Source of the DNA: Methanolapillus africanus | GTDB lineage: Archaea; Halobacteriota; Methanosarcinia; Methanosarcinales; Methanosarcinaceae | Reading direction: 5' to 3' | DNA length: 64,000 nt | Assembly: GCF_032714475.1 (NCBI RefSeq) | Contig: NZ_JAWDKD010000011.1 | Span: 12,594 to 76,593, forward strand | Part shown: piece by piece, positions 26,154-34,692 of the stretch | How the letters are laid out: each line of letters begins with the position of its first letter | Numbering within the stretch: the stretch's first letter is position 1 | Position numbers and translations under genes: made by a program | Notes under the pieces: model-generated | The model's database searches: none | The model's input: only the letters and a program-made list of their open reading frames with translations | What the model was told of the DNA's origin: nothing

Positions 26154-26801
26154 ATGAACATTATATTATTTGGTCCGCCCGGTGCCGGAAAAGGTACGCA
26201 GGCGCAGAAATTGTCGAAAGAATACAACATCCCACAAATTTCAACCGGCGATATCCTTCGCGCCAACGTGAAAGAAGGAACGCCGCTCGGTCTCGCCGCC
26301 AAAAGCTATATGGACAAAGGCGCGCTCGTTCCGGATGACGTTTTAATCGGCATCATCAAGAACCGTTTGGTTCAGGACGACTGCAAAGGCGGTTTTTTAT
26401 TGGACGGCTACCCGCGCACCATTCCGCAGGCGGAAGCGCTCGGCAAAATTTTGGTTGAAATCAACAAGCCGATTGAGTGCGTGATCAATATTATCGTTCC
26501 GGAAAAAGACTTGGTCGAACGTATTTCCGGACGCTGGATGTCCGCGTGCGGCGCCAGCTATCATATTCAATTCAACCCGCCGAAAGCGGCCGGCGTCTGC
26601 GATGTTTGCGGCGACAAGCTCTTCCAGCGGACGGACGACACGGCTGACGCGGTGACGCAGCGGCTGAAAGCTTACCAATCCCAAACGGCGCCCTTGGTGG
26701 ATTACTACAAAAAAGAAGGCGTTTTGAAAGACATCGACGGCACGAAAGACATCGATGTTGTGTTTGAAGAAATCAAAGCCTTGGTGAAACAATTCAAGTA
26801 A
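26154..26801 (+). CDS. adk: Adenylate kinase
   Basis: Converts AMP and ATP to two ADP. 215 residues, the long-lid type. P-loop FGPPGAGKGTQ at about 6-16, the NMP-binding ISTGDILRANV and GFLLDGYPRT segments, and a lid containing CDVCGDKLFQRTDD with cysteines as in zinc-containing lids. Start set at ATG 26154, with AGGTGG 5 bases upstream; an in-frame GTG at 26145 is part of that site. Placement after secY is shared with many archaea and bacteria. Confidence 0.95.
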   Translation: MNIILFGPPGAGKGTQAQKLSKEYNIPQISTGDILRANVKEGTPLGLAAKSYMDKGALVPDDVLIGIIKNRLVQDDCKGGFLLDGYPRTIPQAEALGKILVEINKPIECVINIIVPEKDLVERISGRWMSACGASYHIQFNPPKAAGVCDVCGDKLFQRTDDTADAVTQRLKAYQSQTAPLVDYYKKEGVLKDIDGTKDIDVVFEEIKALVKQFK

Positions 26802-26889
26802 AAAACTTGTTTCAATCTTGAATTTATTTCATTTTTCAATTTATTTTTTATTTTATTATTTATCAAAAATCAATTCAAAAGGGATCGTT

Positions 26890-27510
26890 TTGGCACAAAC
26901 ACAAAGTATCAAAGATCTTGTCAGCAAAGCTCTGCTGGGGATTGGCGTCGTTTTATTTGTCGGCGTTATGTTCCCGAGTTTCAGGGTCTTTCTCGGTCAA
27001 TTCATGGACATTGTCATGTCTCCCGTCTTGCTTTTAGTCGGCGAATCGAACTTCTTCCTGCTTTTATCGGCGATGGCCATCCTTACCGCCATTTATTCCT
27101 CTCTGATTCAGAAGTATCTGGTGGATCAAAACAAGATGCGGGATTTCCAGGAAAAGATGAAAGTCTATCAAAAGGAAATGAAAGAGGCGCAGCAAACTCA
27201 AAATACCTACATGCTCAAAAAGCTTGAAGAACAGCAAGCTGAGATGATGGAAGAGCAAATGACCATGATGAAACAGCAGTTTAAGCCGATGTTTTACATT
27301 GTGATCATTTCCCTGCCGCTGTTGATGTGGGCGTATTACTACATCGGCGGACACCCCGAAGCAGCGCTCGTTTTCCCGTTCTGGGGGACCAAACTCTTGA
27401 GCGACAAACTCTTCATCTTCACCTACTGGCTCTACTGGTACTTTATTTCCTCGTTGGCCTTCAGCCAGGTGCTCAGAAAGTTTATGAACATTACAACCGC
27501 CGGCGCTTAA
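26890..27510 (+). CDS. DUF106/EMC3-like membrane insertase (YidC-like)
   Basis: 206 residues from a TTG start at 26890 (with AAAAGGG upstream); the frame runs further back but there is no credible start or site there. Three membrane segments with a charged helical hairpin after the first two (KMRDFQEKMKVYQKEMKEAQ and EEQQAEMMEEQMTMMKQQFK), the layout of the archaeal DUF106 proteins, members of the YidC/Oxa1/EMC3 superfamily shown in Methanocaldococcus to contact the ribosome. It sits between adk and cmk downstream of secY, fitting a role in membrane protein insertion. Confidence 0.88.
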   Translation: MAQTQSIKDLVSKALLGIGVVLFVGVMFPSFRVFLGQFMDIVMSPVLLLVGESNFFLLLSAMAILTAIYSSLIQKYLVDQNKMRDFQEKMKVYQKEMKEAQQTQNTYMLKKLEEQQAEMMEEQMTMMKQQFKPMFYIVIISLPLLMWAYYYIGGHPEAALVFPFWGTKLLSDKLFIFTYWLYWYFISSLAFSQVLRKFMNITTAGA

Positions 27511-27542
27511 TTGAGCCGGCCCAAAAATTCAATAGGGTCTTT

Positions 27543-28085
27543 ATGATTATCACACTCAGCGGTCTTCCCGGCACCGGAACATCAACGGTAGCCACGATTA
27601 TTAAAGAGCGTTCCGGCATGGATTTTATTTCCTCGGGTGAAATTTTCCGCGGCCTTGCCAAAGAAATGAACCTCTCGCTGGCCGAATTCGGCGTTTTGGC
27701 CGAAACCGATCCGTCCGTCGATTTGAAAATAGACGTGCGCCAGCAGGAACTGTCAAAAACGCGGGACAATTTGATCTTGGAAGGACGCTTGGCCGGACAC
27801 ATGTCTGCAGCCGCGCCGCCCGGAAAAACCGTTTTGCGCGTTTGTTTGAAAGCGCCGATTGAAACCCGTGTCCGCCGGATTATGACGCGTGAAGGCACGT
27901 CGTCCTTCAAATTTGAAATGGACAAGACGATTGAGCGCGAAAATTCCGAAAACACACGCTATCAAAAGTATTACAAAATCAATATCAACGACTTGTCTGT
28001 TTACGATTTGGTGATTGACACCGACCGTCTGCTCCCGGAAACCATTGCTGACATCATTATGACGGCGGCAAATGCGATGAAATAA
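27543..28085 (+). CDS. cmk: Cytidylate kinase
   Basis: 180 residues, archaeal CMP kinase. P-loop variant SGLPGTGTSTVA at about 6-17, then DFISSGEIFRGLAKE, the LEGRLAG block and the RVRRIMTREG lid. Start at ATG 27543. Follows the DUF106 gene by 32 bases, its usual neighbour in methanogens; further genes of the standard order (eL14, Cbf5) are not next. Confidence 0.93.
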   Translation: MIITLSGLPGTGTSTVATIIKERSGMDFISSGEIFRGLAKEMNLSLAEFGVLAETDPSVDLKIDVRQQELSKTRDNLILEGRLAGHMSAAAPPGKTVLRVCLKAPIETRVRRIMTREGTSSFKFEMDKTIERENSENTRYQKYYKININDLSVYDLVIDTDRLLPETIADIIMTAANAMK

Positions 28086-28370
28086 GTCTTTCGATTATCT
28101 TTTTTTCTTTTTTTTTATTTGACGAGCGAACGCCGCGCGCGTTACGGCAATCATTTTTCATGACGCGTCAAAAACGATGGATTCTTTTTTCTTTTCTCTC
28201 ATCTTTATATTTCTCATTTCTATCTATTTCTGTCATATTAATACGCAGCCGGCTTGCCCTTTTTTCTCTATTTAAATTTTCCGATTTGTTCAAAATCGAA
28301 ATGCGTATATACTGTCAACGTATTTTCTGTTTTACACATTAAATATTTAAAATGAAGGTTGCTGATCTGT
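28086..28370. other. Spacer with dispersed element E and promoter of the HEPN-module cluster
   Basis: No gene. T-rich stretch after cmk, then the dispersed element, then a TATA-like GCGTATATACTG at about 28300 placed to start the next transcript near 28330. Confidence 0.5.
28121..28180 (+). repeat. Dispersed GCGCGCGTTAYGGC element, copy E
   Basis: Core GCGCGCGTTACGGC at 28135-28148; the following stem pairs GGC and TCAT with ATGA and GTC. Downstream of cmk, same orientation. Confidence 0.7.
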
Positions 28371-28778
28371 ATGACATCTTATATTTCCAAAATTTCAAAC
28401 GTTTTCGGATTTGAATCCGTTTTTCAAAAAATAAAGGTCTGGCGGACGCCAAAAATTAATTTGGTGTTGGCGGAACTTGAAAAGAACAGTTTTTATGACA
28501 TTCAAGATTCGGATGAGATTCAAGAACGATTCCGGAAAATCCCGGAGGTTTGTGGCGTGCTGCTTTACACCCTTTCTCAGCTGGAGGAAAAGTTTGGGCC
28601 GCGCTTGAAAAAAATCGAAATCACTTACAATTATGAAGATGAATGTATCGAAATCATTCCGTTTTCCAACAATTGTGAAACGTCTTTTCGATTTGAAATA
28701 TATGATTTGGATCTTCAAATCTATAAGAAATTCGGCTCGGTGTCGTTTTATATTTCATTGTTGGGGATTTGCGTATGA
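28371..28778 (+). CDS. HEPN-module partner protein, copy 1
   Basis: 135 residues; I do not know its family by name. It begins with a helical part (NLVLAELEKNSFYDIQDSDE, FRKIPEVCGVLLYTLSQLEE), then beta strands (KKIEITYNYEDECIEIIPFS) and a last helix. Small proteins of this shape commonly precede HEPN/UPF0332 genes. Start at ATG 28371. Its stop overlaps the start of the HEPN gene (ATGA), so the two are translationally coupled. It shares most of its sequence with the gene at 29184 and more distantly with those at 29672, 37622 and 38437. Confidence 0.75.
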   Translation: MTSYISKISNVFGFESVFQKIKVWRTPKINLVLAELEKNSFYDIQDSDEIQERFRKIPEVCGVLLYTLSQLEEKFGPRLKKIEITYNYEDECIEIIPFSNNCETSFRFEIYDLDLQIYKKFGSVSFYISLLGICV

Positions 28779-29170
28779 TCATTCCGGAAGAATTTTTGGA
28801 AATTTCCAAGTAGATTCGGTCAGCAGCAAACCAAAAAACAGGCGTTTCTCCGGAAACAGCCTACAGGTGTGCGATCAACAGGGCTTATTACGCTGCTTTT
28901 CTTTTTGCAAGAAAGCATGCACAAATAAAACTCGATTCGCATTTCTCCAAAAAAAGAAGTGTTCACACAGAAGTGGTTCAGCTCTATATGGAATCAAAAG
29001 ACAGCGATTACTATCAAGTCGGCTGCATTTTGTACGATCTCAAGTCTCTCAGAAACAAATGCGATTATGAAGACGTTTTGAATTTAGGTATGTCTATTTC
29101 AAAAAAGGCCGGTAAAGCAATCAAAAATGCTGAATATGTCATTCAAACATTGAATTCAAAAAATAACTGA
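28775..29170 (+). CDS. HEPN/UPF0332 protein with in-frame TAG at codon 13
   Basis: The frame starts at ATG 28775 inside the stop of copy 1 (ATGA) and runs to TGA at 29170, 132 codons, with one TAG at 28811-28813. Beyond it is an intact HEPN domain: AYRCAINRAYYAAFLFARKH (residues 29-48) and DLKSLRNKCDYED, matching the intact HEPN protein at 38014, with which it aligns without gaps; the TAG falls opposite Ile13 of that protein. Either UAG is read (pyrrolysine in this lineage) or this is a single-stop pseudogene. HEPN proteins are often RNases or RNA-binding toxins, but the canonical Rx4-6H motif is not evident. Confidence 0.7.
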
Positions 29171-29183
29171 GGGGGTTTTAAAC

Positions 29184-29591
29184 ATGTTTCATATTTCTAA
29201 AATTTCAAATGTTTTCGGATTCGAATCCGTTTTTCAAAAAATACGGGTTTGGCGAACGCCACGAATTAATTTGGTGTTGGCAGAACTTGAACAGAACAGC
29301 TTTTATGAAATTCAAGAAGCCGACGAGATTCAAGAACGATTCCGAAAAATTCCGGAGGTTTGCGATGTGCTGCTTTACACTCTCTCTCAGCTGGAGGAAA
29401 AGTTTGGACCGCGTTTGAAAAAAATTGAAATCACTTACAATTATGAAGACGAATGTATCGAAATCATTCCGTTTTCTAACAACTGTGAAACGTCTTTTCA
29501 ATTTGAACTCTATGATTTGGATTTTCAAATCCGTCAAAAATTCGGTTCGTTGTATCTTTATATCTCACTGTTGGGGATTTACGTATGGTGA
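29184..29591 (+). CDS. HEPN-module partner protein, copy 2
   Basis: 135 residues, a close duplicate of the gene at 28371 (same ISNVFGFESVFQKI opening, same ITYNYEDECIEIIPFSNNCE core). It has a strong GAGGGGG site before the ATG. It ends GTATGGTGA where copy 1 has GTATGA, so the coupling to the following HEPN start is kept, but that HEPN gene is only a remnant. Confidence 0.75.
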   Translation: MFHISKISNVFGFESVFQKIRVWRTPRINLVLAELEQNSFYEIQEADEIQERFRKIPEVCDVLLYTLSQLEEKFGPRLKKIEITYNYEDECIEIIPFSNNCETSFQFELYDLDFQIRQKFGSLYLYISLLGIYVW

Positions 29592-29657
29592 TTCCGGAAG
29601 GAGTTGATTGGAGACGCCGAATATGTCATTCAAACATTGAATTCAAAAAATAACTGA
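29585..29657 (+). pseudogene. HEPN remnant, internal deletion
   Basis: The first codons match the HEPN gene at 28775 (ATGGTGATTCCGGAAG against ATGATCATTCCGGAAG) and the last 45 or so bases match its end (GAATATGTCATTCAAACATT onward to TGA), but about 320 bases between are gone and the two parts are in different frames. Confidence 0.8.
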
Positions 29658-29671
29658 AAGGGGTTTTAAAA

Positions 29672-30079
29672 ATGGTTCATATTTCCAAAACTAAAGCGAC
29701 TGATGTGTTTAAACCAACTCGTCTCTTTCAAAAAGTTCAAAAAGCCTCTAAAAATCATTCCGTTTTGAGCCGGCTTCAGAAAACAGGTCTTTATAGGATT
29801 GAAAATATCGAGGAAATGAAAGACCGATTTAGAAAGGAGTCAACGGTCTGGGATATGCTTCTTTATGCGACGTCCGATTTAGAAAAAATGTACGGTTCGG
29901 ATTTGAACGGAAAAGTTTGGATCTTTTATGACCGGGAGTTTGACTGTATTGAACTTTTGGTTCCGATTAAAGATTATTCACAATCTGTGGACAGAATTGA
30001 TAATGAAATATTTGAGCTGAACAACCGCATTCGAAAAAAATATGGTGGTTTTTCAAAACACATATTTGTTGCTGTGTAA
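29672..30079 (+). CDS. HEPN-module partner protein, copy 3 (diverged)
   Basis: 135 residues. Distant paralogue of copies 1 and 2: HSVLSRLQKTGLYRIENIEE aligns with their NLVLAELEKNSFYDIQ segment, then DRFRKESTVWDMLLYATSDL and a beta part (VWIFYDREFDCIELLVPIKD). Preceded by AAAGGGG. Residue E stands where copies 4 and 5 have TAG and where copies 1 and 2 have I, so this position is variable. Confidence 0.7.
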   Translation: MVHISKTKATDVFKPTRLFQKVQKASKNHSVLSRLQKTGLYRIENIEEMKDRFRKESTVWDMLLYATSDLEKMYGSDLNGKVWIFYDREFDCIELLVPIKDYSQSVDRIDNEIFELNNRIRKKYGGFSKHIFVAV

Positions 30080-30090
30080 GGAGTTGAACA

Positions 30091-30161
30091 ATGATTTTTC
30101 CGGAAAAGCCATTGAATATGCGGAATTTATTTTCGAAAAGTTGAATTCAAAAAGTAATTAA
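30091..30161 (+). pseudogene. HEPN remnant behind copy 3, internal deletion
   Basis: Head ATGATTTTTCCGGAA matches the HEPN N-terminus (MIIPEE), and the tail in another frame reads KAIEYAEFIFEKLNSKSN, close to KAIKNAEYVIQTLNSKNN of the HEPN gene at 28775. The middle is missing and the parts are out of frame. AAGGAG is still in front. Confidence 0.7.
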
Positions 30162-30295
30162 AATAATAATTATTATCCTAAATAAAAAATGTTAATTTCA
30201 AAATTTTTATATAATATTTCTTTCAATTTATCATCAACGGCTTTTCAAAACGCCGATTTTCATAAAAACTATGTGGAGGAGATATTATCAGAAAA

Positions 30296-30607
30296 ATGTT
30301 ATCTATTTCAGCTTTGCTTCTTGTTCTTTTGGCTTGCGTGGCCGCCGGATGTATGGGCGATAAGATCGTCGGTACCTGGGACGGCGAAAAAACAGGTGCT
30401 GCGGCGACATTCGCAGACGACAAAACGTTCACCATTTCCGCACCGTTGGTCAGCCTCTCCGGAACCTGGGCGAAAGAAGGCGGCGAATACATCCTTTACG
30501 GCAGCAACAACACTAAAATCGGATCCGCTGTTTTTGTCGGCGACACGCTCAGAATTACGATCGGCGGCACAATCTCAGTCACCGACGACTTTGTCAAGAG
30601 AAAGTAA
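30296..30607 (+). CDS. Small lipoprotein-like secreted protein
   Basis: 103 residues from the ATG at 30296. A hydrophobic start ends in a lipobox-like VAAGC at about residue 19, followed by a short beta-rich domain (IVGTWDGEKTGAAATFADDK, then GTWAKEGGEYILYG and GDTLRITIGG) resembling lipocalin-like or META-type small domains. The strong site GGAGGAG at 30275-30281 is 14 bases from this ATG but 5 bases from an in-frame ATC at 30287, which would add Arg-Lys before the hydrophobic part, as expected for a signal peptide. So translation may start at a non-standard codon. Function unknown. Confidence 0.7.
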   Translation: MLSISALLLVLLACVAAGCMGDKIVGTWDGEKTGAAATFADDKTFTISAPLVSLSGTWAKEGGEYILYGSNNTKIGSAVFVGDTLRITIGGTISVTDDFVKRK

Positions 30608-30621
30608 TTTCCGAAAAATAA

Positions 30622-30657
30622 GAAATGAATTCCAAAAAACGGAATTCATTTCCGTTT
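30622..30657 (+). terminator. Terminator hairpin after the lipoprotein gene
   Basis: Perfect twelve-base-pair stem GAAATGAATTCC/GGAATTCATTTC (30622-30633 and 30641-30652). It lies between convergent genes and could serve both. Confidence 0.7.
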
Positions 30658-30693
30658 TCCAATTCATTTTGCCTTTCTTTTTTATTCTTTATC

Positions 30694-31434
30694 TTATTCT
30701 TTAACGGCATAAAATCCGGCGTCCAAATACGAATACCAAAACAGTTCCACGGTTTTAAATCCGGCTTTTTTCAATAGATCAATGTGTTGCGCCGCCGTAA
30801 TCGGAAAGTATTCCGTTCCGTAACGCTGCCGGTAATTTTCGGCGTCAGTTTCGCTTTTTCCGTGTTCCGTTTGAAAATCTGCCACCATTTGCTGCGCCAG
30901 CATTTTTCCAGTTTCCGTCACCGGCGCCGTGTGTTCAAAGGTGATGTAAATTCCGTCCGGCTTCAGCATTCGGAAACAGTTTTCCGTTGCCGTCTTTCTG
31001 TCTTTTTCGGACAAATAATGATGGGACAAAACGGCGGTGACGACATCAAACGCGTTGTCCGGGAAATCCAATTCTTGAGTGCTTTTTGTTTTCAAATATT
31101 GGATTTGTGTTTTCCCGATTTCATTGAGTTTTTGCTGCGCCATTTTGATCATTTCCGGCGACGGATCCGCCAAAAAAATTTCCGTTTCCGGATATTTCTC
31201 AACAATTTTTTGAGCCAGCGTGCCGGTTCCGCAGCCGGCGTCTAACCAACGAACCGGTTCTTTCTTTTGGTTTTTTGTTTCCGGACTGTTTTCAAAATAA
31301 GCTTTCACAAGACGGAGTGTTTGCGCATGGAATAAATCATAATTCGGAACGGTGAACCGCACATTATTGTCGTAGCCGCCGGCCGGCGGAAACTTAGGGC
31401 TTGAGTTTGATTTGCCATTGTCCAATTCAGTCAT
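30694..31434 (-). CDS. Class I SAM-dependent methyltransferase
   Basis: 246 residues. Motif I is WLDAGCGTGTLAQ at about residues 63-75, followed by motif II (EIFLADPSPEMIKMAQQKL) and LDFPDNAFDVVTAVLSHHYL (motif IV region). This is a Rossmann methyltransferase of the UbiE/type-11 group; the methyl acceptor cannot be read from the sequence. Its ATG overlaps the stop of the upstream small gene (31431-31733), so they form a pair. Confidence 0.88.
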   Translation of the reverse strand: MTELDNGKSNSSPKFPPAGGYDNNVRFTVPNYDLFHAQTLRLVKAYFENSPETKNQKKEPVRWLDAGCGTGTLAQKIVEKYPETEIFLADPSPEMIKMAQQKLNEIGKTQIQYLKTKSTQELDFPDNAFDVVTAVLSHHYLSEKDRKTATENCFRMLKPDGIYITFEHTAPVTETGKMLAQQMVADFQTEHGKSETDAENYRQRYGTEYFPITAAQHIDLLKKAGFKTVELFWYSYLDAGFYAVKE

Positions 31435-31733
31435 TGAACCATCTCATATTTGTTTTTAAGAAAATCGTCTTTGAGCCGGGCCACTTCATCCGGACAATTT
31501 TCAATTTCGAGGACGAAAAGACCAAAGCACGGCTTTACATACTGAAAATAAACGTTGTCGCCGGAAATGCCGACCGGGAACGGACGTGATCCTTTGAGCG
31601 TGATGCCTTTGATTTGAGAACCGGCTGGAACGTAAAAAGCAATCTCGCACGATTCCTTGATGATGGTTTCGGATTCCAAAAGCGTCAGCTCGCTGCCGAC
31701 AATAATACAATTCACATCTCTGAGACACACCAT
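31431..31733 (-). CDS. Hypothetical protein coupled to the methyltransferase
   Basis: 100 residues, no family recognised. It is a mostly beta protein (CIIVGSELTLLESETIIKES, then GSQIKGITLKGSRPFPVGIS) ending in an acidic-basic helix. The stop overlaps the methyltransferase start by four bases (ATGA), pointing to co-translation and perhaps a shared task. Confidence 0.6.
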   Translation of the reverse strand: MVCLRDVNCIIVGSELTLLESETIIKESCEIAFYVPAGSQIKGITLKGSRPFPVGISGDNVYFQYVKPCFGLFVLEIENCPDEVARLKDDFLKNKYEMVQ

Positions 31734-31832
31734 AAAATCCGCCTCCGCTTTTTTTCAATTTTTCAAAAAAGATGGATTGTTGACGCATGCGGCGGCGCCG
31801 GCGTCAACAAAAATTAAATCGGCTGCAATTAT

Positions 31833-32837
31833 TTATTCGTCAATCACGAGATCTTTGACTTTGATTCCGGATTTGACGATTTTGCCGACAATTTTGCCGC
31901 CGGTCATGCCGACGACGTATTGAGCTTCTTCTTCCGGAACGATAATGATGAATCCCATGCCCATATTGAATGTTTTGTACATCTCGGCGTCGCTCACTTT
32001 GCCTTGTTCCTGCAGGAACTTGAAAATTTCCGGCGGCTCAATCGGGTCGGTGAAATCGAATCCGAGTTTTGTGATCCGGTGAAGTTTCAACAAACCGCTG
32101 CCGGTGATGTGGGCGAGGCCGTGAACTTCGTATTTTTTGATGACGTCGAGCACTTCCATATAAATGGCCGTCGGGGTCAAAAGTTCGTCGCCGATTGTCT
32201 TTTTTGAGTTGTACGGGCAGTAATCCTGATAATCGTACGGCGATTCTTTGATGATTTTTCGGACAAGGGAGTAACCGTTGCTGTGAACGCCGGTGCTTTT
32301 CAAACCGATAATCACGTCGCCTTCTTTGATTTTTTCGCCGGTCAGCACTTGATCTTTTTTGACGAAACCGATGCAGGTGCCGGCCAAGTCGAATCCTTTG
32401 ATGATGTCGGGAAGCGTTGCGGTTTCGCCGCCCACGATCGACATGCGGGAAATTTCAGCGCCTTTGGCAAGTCCTTCGCCGATTTCGGCGGCAAATCCGG
32501 GCTTGTGTTTTTCAAGCGCCAAATAATCGACAAAAGCCACCGGTTCGGCGCCGATGGCGATCAAATCGTTGACGTTCATCGCAATACAGTCAATGCCGAC
32601 GGTGTTCCATTTTCCCATGTCGTTCGCGATCAAAACTTTGGAACCGACGCCGTCGGTCGTCATGGCAATCGCAAATTCGCCGAAGTCGATGAGGCCGGCG
32701 TAGTGGCCGATTTCCGTCAGCGGCGCGCCGAATCCTTCCCTTTTGAATGTCATCGTTTTGGTGAGGGATTTGATGGTGTCCTCCTCCATTCTGATATCCA
32801 CGCCGGAAGAGGCGTAGGTTTGTTCTTTGTTTGTCAT
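31833..32837 (-). CDS. purM: Phosphoribosylformylglycinamidine cyclo-ligase (AIR synthase)
   Basis: Purine biosynthesis step 5: closes FGAM to AIR with ATP. 334 residues from ATG 32837 (AGAGGAC in front), beginning MTNKEQTYASSGVDIRMEED, the conserved YxxSGVD opening. Other markers: MTTDGVGSKVLIANDMGKW, VGGETATLPDIIKGFDLAG, GLKSTGVHSNGYSLVRKI and HITGSGLLKLHRI. Cytoplasmic. Downstream of and on the same strand as aspartokinase, but with no functional link evident. Confidence 0.95.
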   Translation of the reverse strand: MTNKEQTYASSGVDIRMEEDTIKSLTKTMTFKREGFGAPLTEIGHYAGLIDFGEFAIAMTTDGVGSKVLIANDMGKWNTVGIDCIAMNVNDLIAIGAEPVAFVDYLALEKHKPGFAAEIGEGLAKGAEISRMSIVGGETATLPDIIKGFDLAGTCIGFVKKDQVLTGEKIKEGDVIIGLKSTGVHSNGYSLVRKIIKESPYDYQDYCPYNSKKTIGDELLTPTAIYMEVLDVIKKYEVHGLAHITGSGLLKLHRITKLGFDFTDPIEPPEIFKFLQEQGKVSDAEMYKTFNMGMGFIIIVPEEEAQYVVGMTGGKIVGKIVKSGIKVKDLVIDE

Positions 32838-32883
32838 TTTTGAGTCCTCTGATTGATAAAATTGAATCATTCGACGGGTGGGT

Positions 32884-34275
32884 TTATTCCCTTTTCCCGA
32901 GTTCGAATTCGTTGTGAAGCGCCAGCACGGCTTTGTTGACGTCGTCGATGTTCACGACGCAGGAGATGTTGTATTCGGAAGAGCCCTGGCTGATCATGAT
33001 AATGTTGATGTTTTCTTTACCAAGAGCGGTAAATACACGCCGGGCAACACCGGGCGTTCCGGCCATACCGGCGCCGACGACGGCAACGACCGCCACATCC
33101 GTCCGGAATTCGACGTTATACAAGTCTCCCAGTTCGGCTTTAATGGCTTTGACGGTTTTGACGCGGTCGGTTTCGTTCACGATAAACGAGATACTGGATT
33201 CGGAACCCTGGCTGATCAAGCGAACGTTGACGTTTTTGTCGGCGAGAACCGCAAAAATCTTGGCGACTTTGCCGACGGATCCGACCATTTCGACGCTGGA
33301 AATGTTGACGAGCGCGATCTTTTTGATCATGCTGACGGCCTTGACGACGTTTTTGGACAACTGGTTTTCAGAAATCACAAGCGTTCCGTCAAAGTCCGGC
33401 TTGAATGTGCTTTTAACGCGGACCGGAATGTGGTGCTGCATGGACGGCTCAATCGCGCGCGGGTGCAAGACTTCGGCGCCGAGAGAGGAGAGTTCCATGG
33501 CTTCTTGATATGAAATAAATTTAATGGTTTGGGCGTCTGCGACAATTTTCGGATTCGTCGTCATGATGCCGTCCACTTCTTTCCACAGCCAGATTTCATC
33601 GGCTTTGACGCCGACACCGATAATGGATGCCGTGTAATCCGATCCGCTGCGGCCCAGTGTTGTGATGTTTCCGTCCTCGTTTTCGCCGATGAATCCGGTG
33701 ACGACTTGGATAGATGTTTTAAAGTCCGGCGTCAACCGATCGTGAATGAGTGTGTAGGATTTCGGAAGCGGTTTGGCGCCGCCGAAAACGTCGGTTGTGA
33801 TGATGCCGGCGTCGCCGCCGGTGTAATATTTGGACGGAATTTTCAGAGATTGGATCGCGCCGGAAACGATCGGCGCCGCCAAGCGTTCGCCGAAGGATGA
33901 AATATTGTCTTTGGAACGGCTGGTCAGTTCGCCAAGGTAGCAGATACCGATAAGCGCTTTTTCGAGCTCGTCGATTTTCATTTCCAAATGTTCGATGACT
34001 TCCGCGCGGATTTTTTTGTTGTCGATCGCGTCGTTGACGGCGTTGAAATGTTTCAATTTGAGCGCGGCGATAAATTCGGAAATGGTTGAGACTTTTCCAT
34101 ATTCGCAAGCCGCGGTCGCTGTTTCCAAAAGACCGTCGGTCACGCCGGCCAGCGCCGACGTCACCATAATCACTTGATTTCCCTTATCAAAATACGACTT
34201 GAGCAGTTCCGCAACGTGGCGAATTCTTTTTCCGTCTCCGACCGACGTGCCGCCGAATTTCATCACAATTTTCAT
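32884..34275 (-). CDS. Aspartate kinase
   Basis: First step of the aspartate family pathway (Thr, Met, Lys). 463 residues from ATG 34275; KFGGTSVGDGKRIRHVAELL at the N-terminus is the catalytic signature, GRSGSDYTASIIGVGVKADE the second, and two ACT domains form the C-terminal third (about residues 310-463), so allosteric control by an amino acid is likely. A GGATGATTG site precedes the ATG. The gene is divergent from an ApgM-family gene. Confidence 0.94.
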   Translation of the reverse strand: MKIVMKFGGTSVGDGKRIRHVAELLKSYFDKGNQVIMVTSALAGVTDGLLETATAACEYGKVSTISEFIAALKLKHFNAVNDAIDNKKIRAEVIEHLEMKIDELEKALIGICYLGELTSRSKDNISSFGERLAAPIVSGAIQSLKIPSKYYTGGDAGIITTDVFGGAKPLPKSYTLIHDRLTPDFKTSIQVVTGFIGENEDGNITTLGRSGSDYTASIIGVGVKADEIWLWKEVDGIMTTNPKIVADAQTIKFISYQEAMELSSLGAEVLHPRAIEPSMQHHIPVRVKSTFKPDFDGTLVISENQLSKNVVKAVSMIKKIALVNISSVEMVGSVGKVAKIFAVLADKNVNVRLISQGSESSISFIVNETDRVKTVKAIKAELGDLYNVEFRTDVAVVAVVGAGMAGTPGVARRVFTALGKENINIIMISQGSSEYNISCVVNIDDVNKAVLALHNEFELGKRE

Positions 34276-34692
34276 TTTCAATCATCCGATTCTGAAATCA
34301 TAAGAATAACAGGCCGGCGAGAGCATCCAAACTGCCGTCAGCCTCAATAAAATCAATCGTTGTCAAAAGATACGCAAATTAATAAACATACTCTAAAATA
34401 TCACAAATACAACAACGGGACAAACACCGGATAAGTTGCCTGCTGCAATTTACCTCTTTCTGACCCTGCCTTTTTTCAAGGTAACGGATATTTAAATAGA
34501 TTATGACGCTTAGAATGAATCATCATAACAAATAAATACGTCACGATTCAAATTTAATCTGATTGGACAACAAATTTAACTTTAATTTCGAATTTAGATC
34601 AATCGACATATTGATTCATCATTTCATCTTCCCTTCATCTTTATTCCATGTTCATTTATTCATCAAAATAACCATCAAAAGGCCGGATTCTT
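34276..34692. promoter_or_regulatory. Divergent promoter region between aspartate kinase and ApgM
   Basis: No gene. A TATA-like GGATATTTAAATAG at about 34486-34499 is placed to transcribe the plus-strand gene from about 34520 with a leader of about 170 bases; TTAATTTGCG and A/T tracts around 34370-34400 could serve the minus strand. Confidence 0.45.

Noticed and set aside
30189..30704. 171-residue ORF overlapping the lipoprotein gene
   Set aside because: Different frame from the lipoprotein gene, no site, runs through the terminator hairpin.
31782..31806. Fifteenth copy of the dispersed element
   Set aside because: GC-rich inverted repeat GTTGACGC/GCGTCAAC is present, but the GCGCGCGTTA core is missing.
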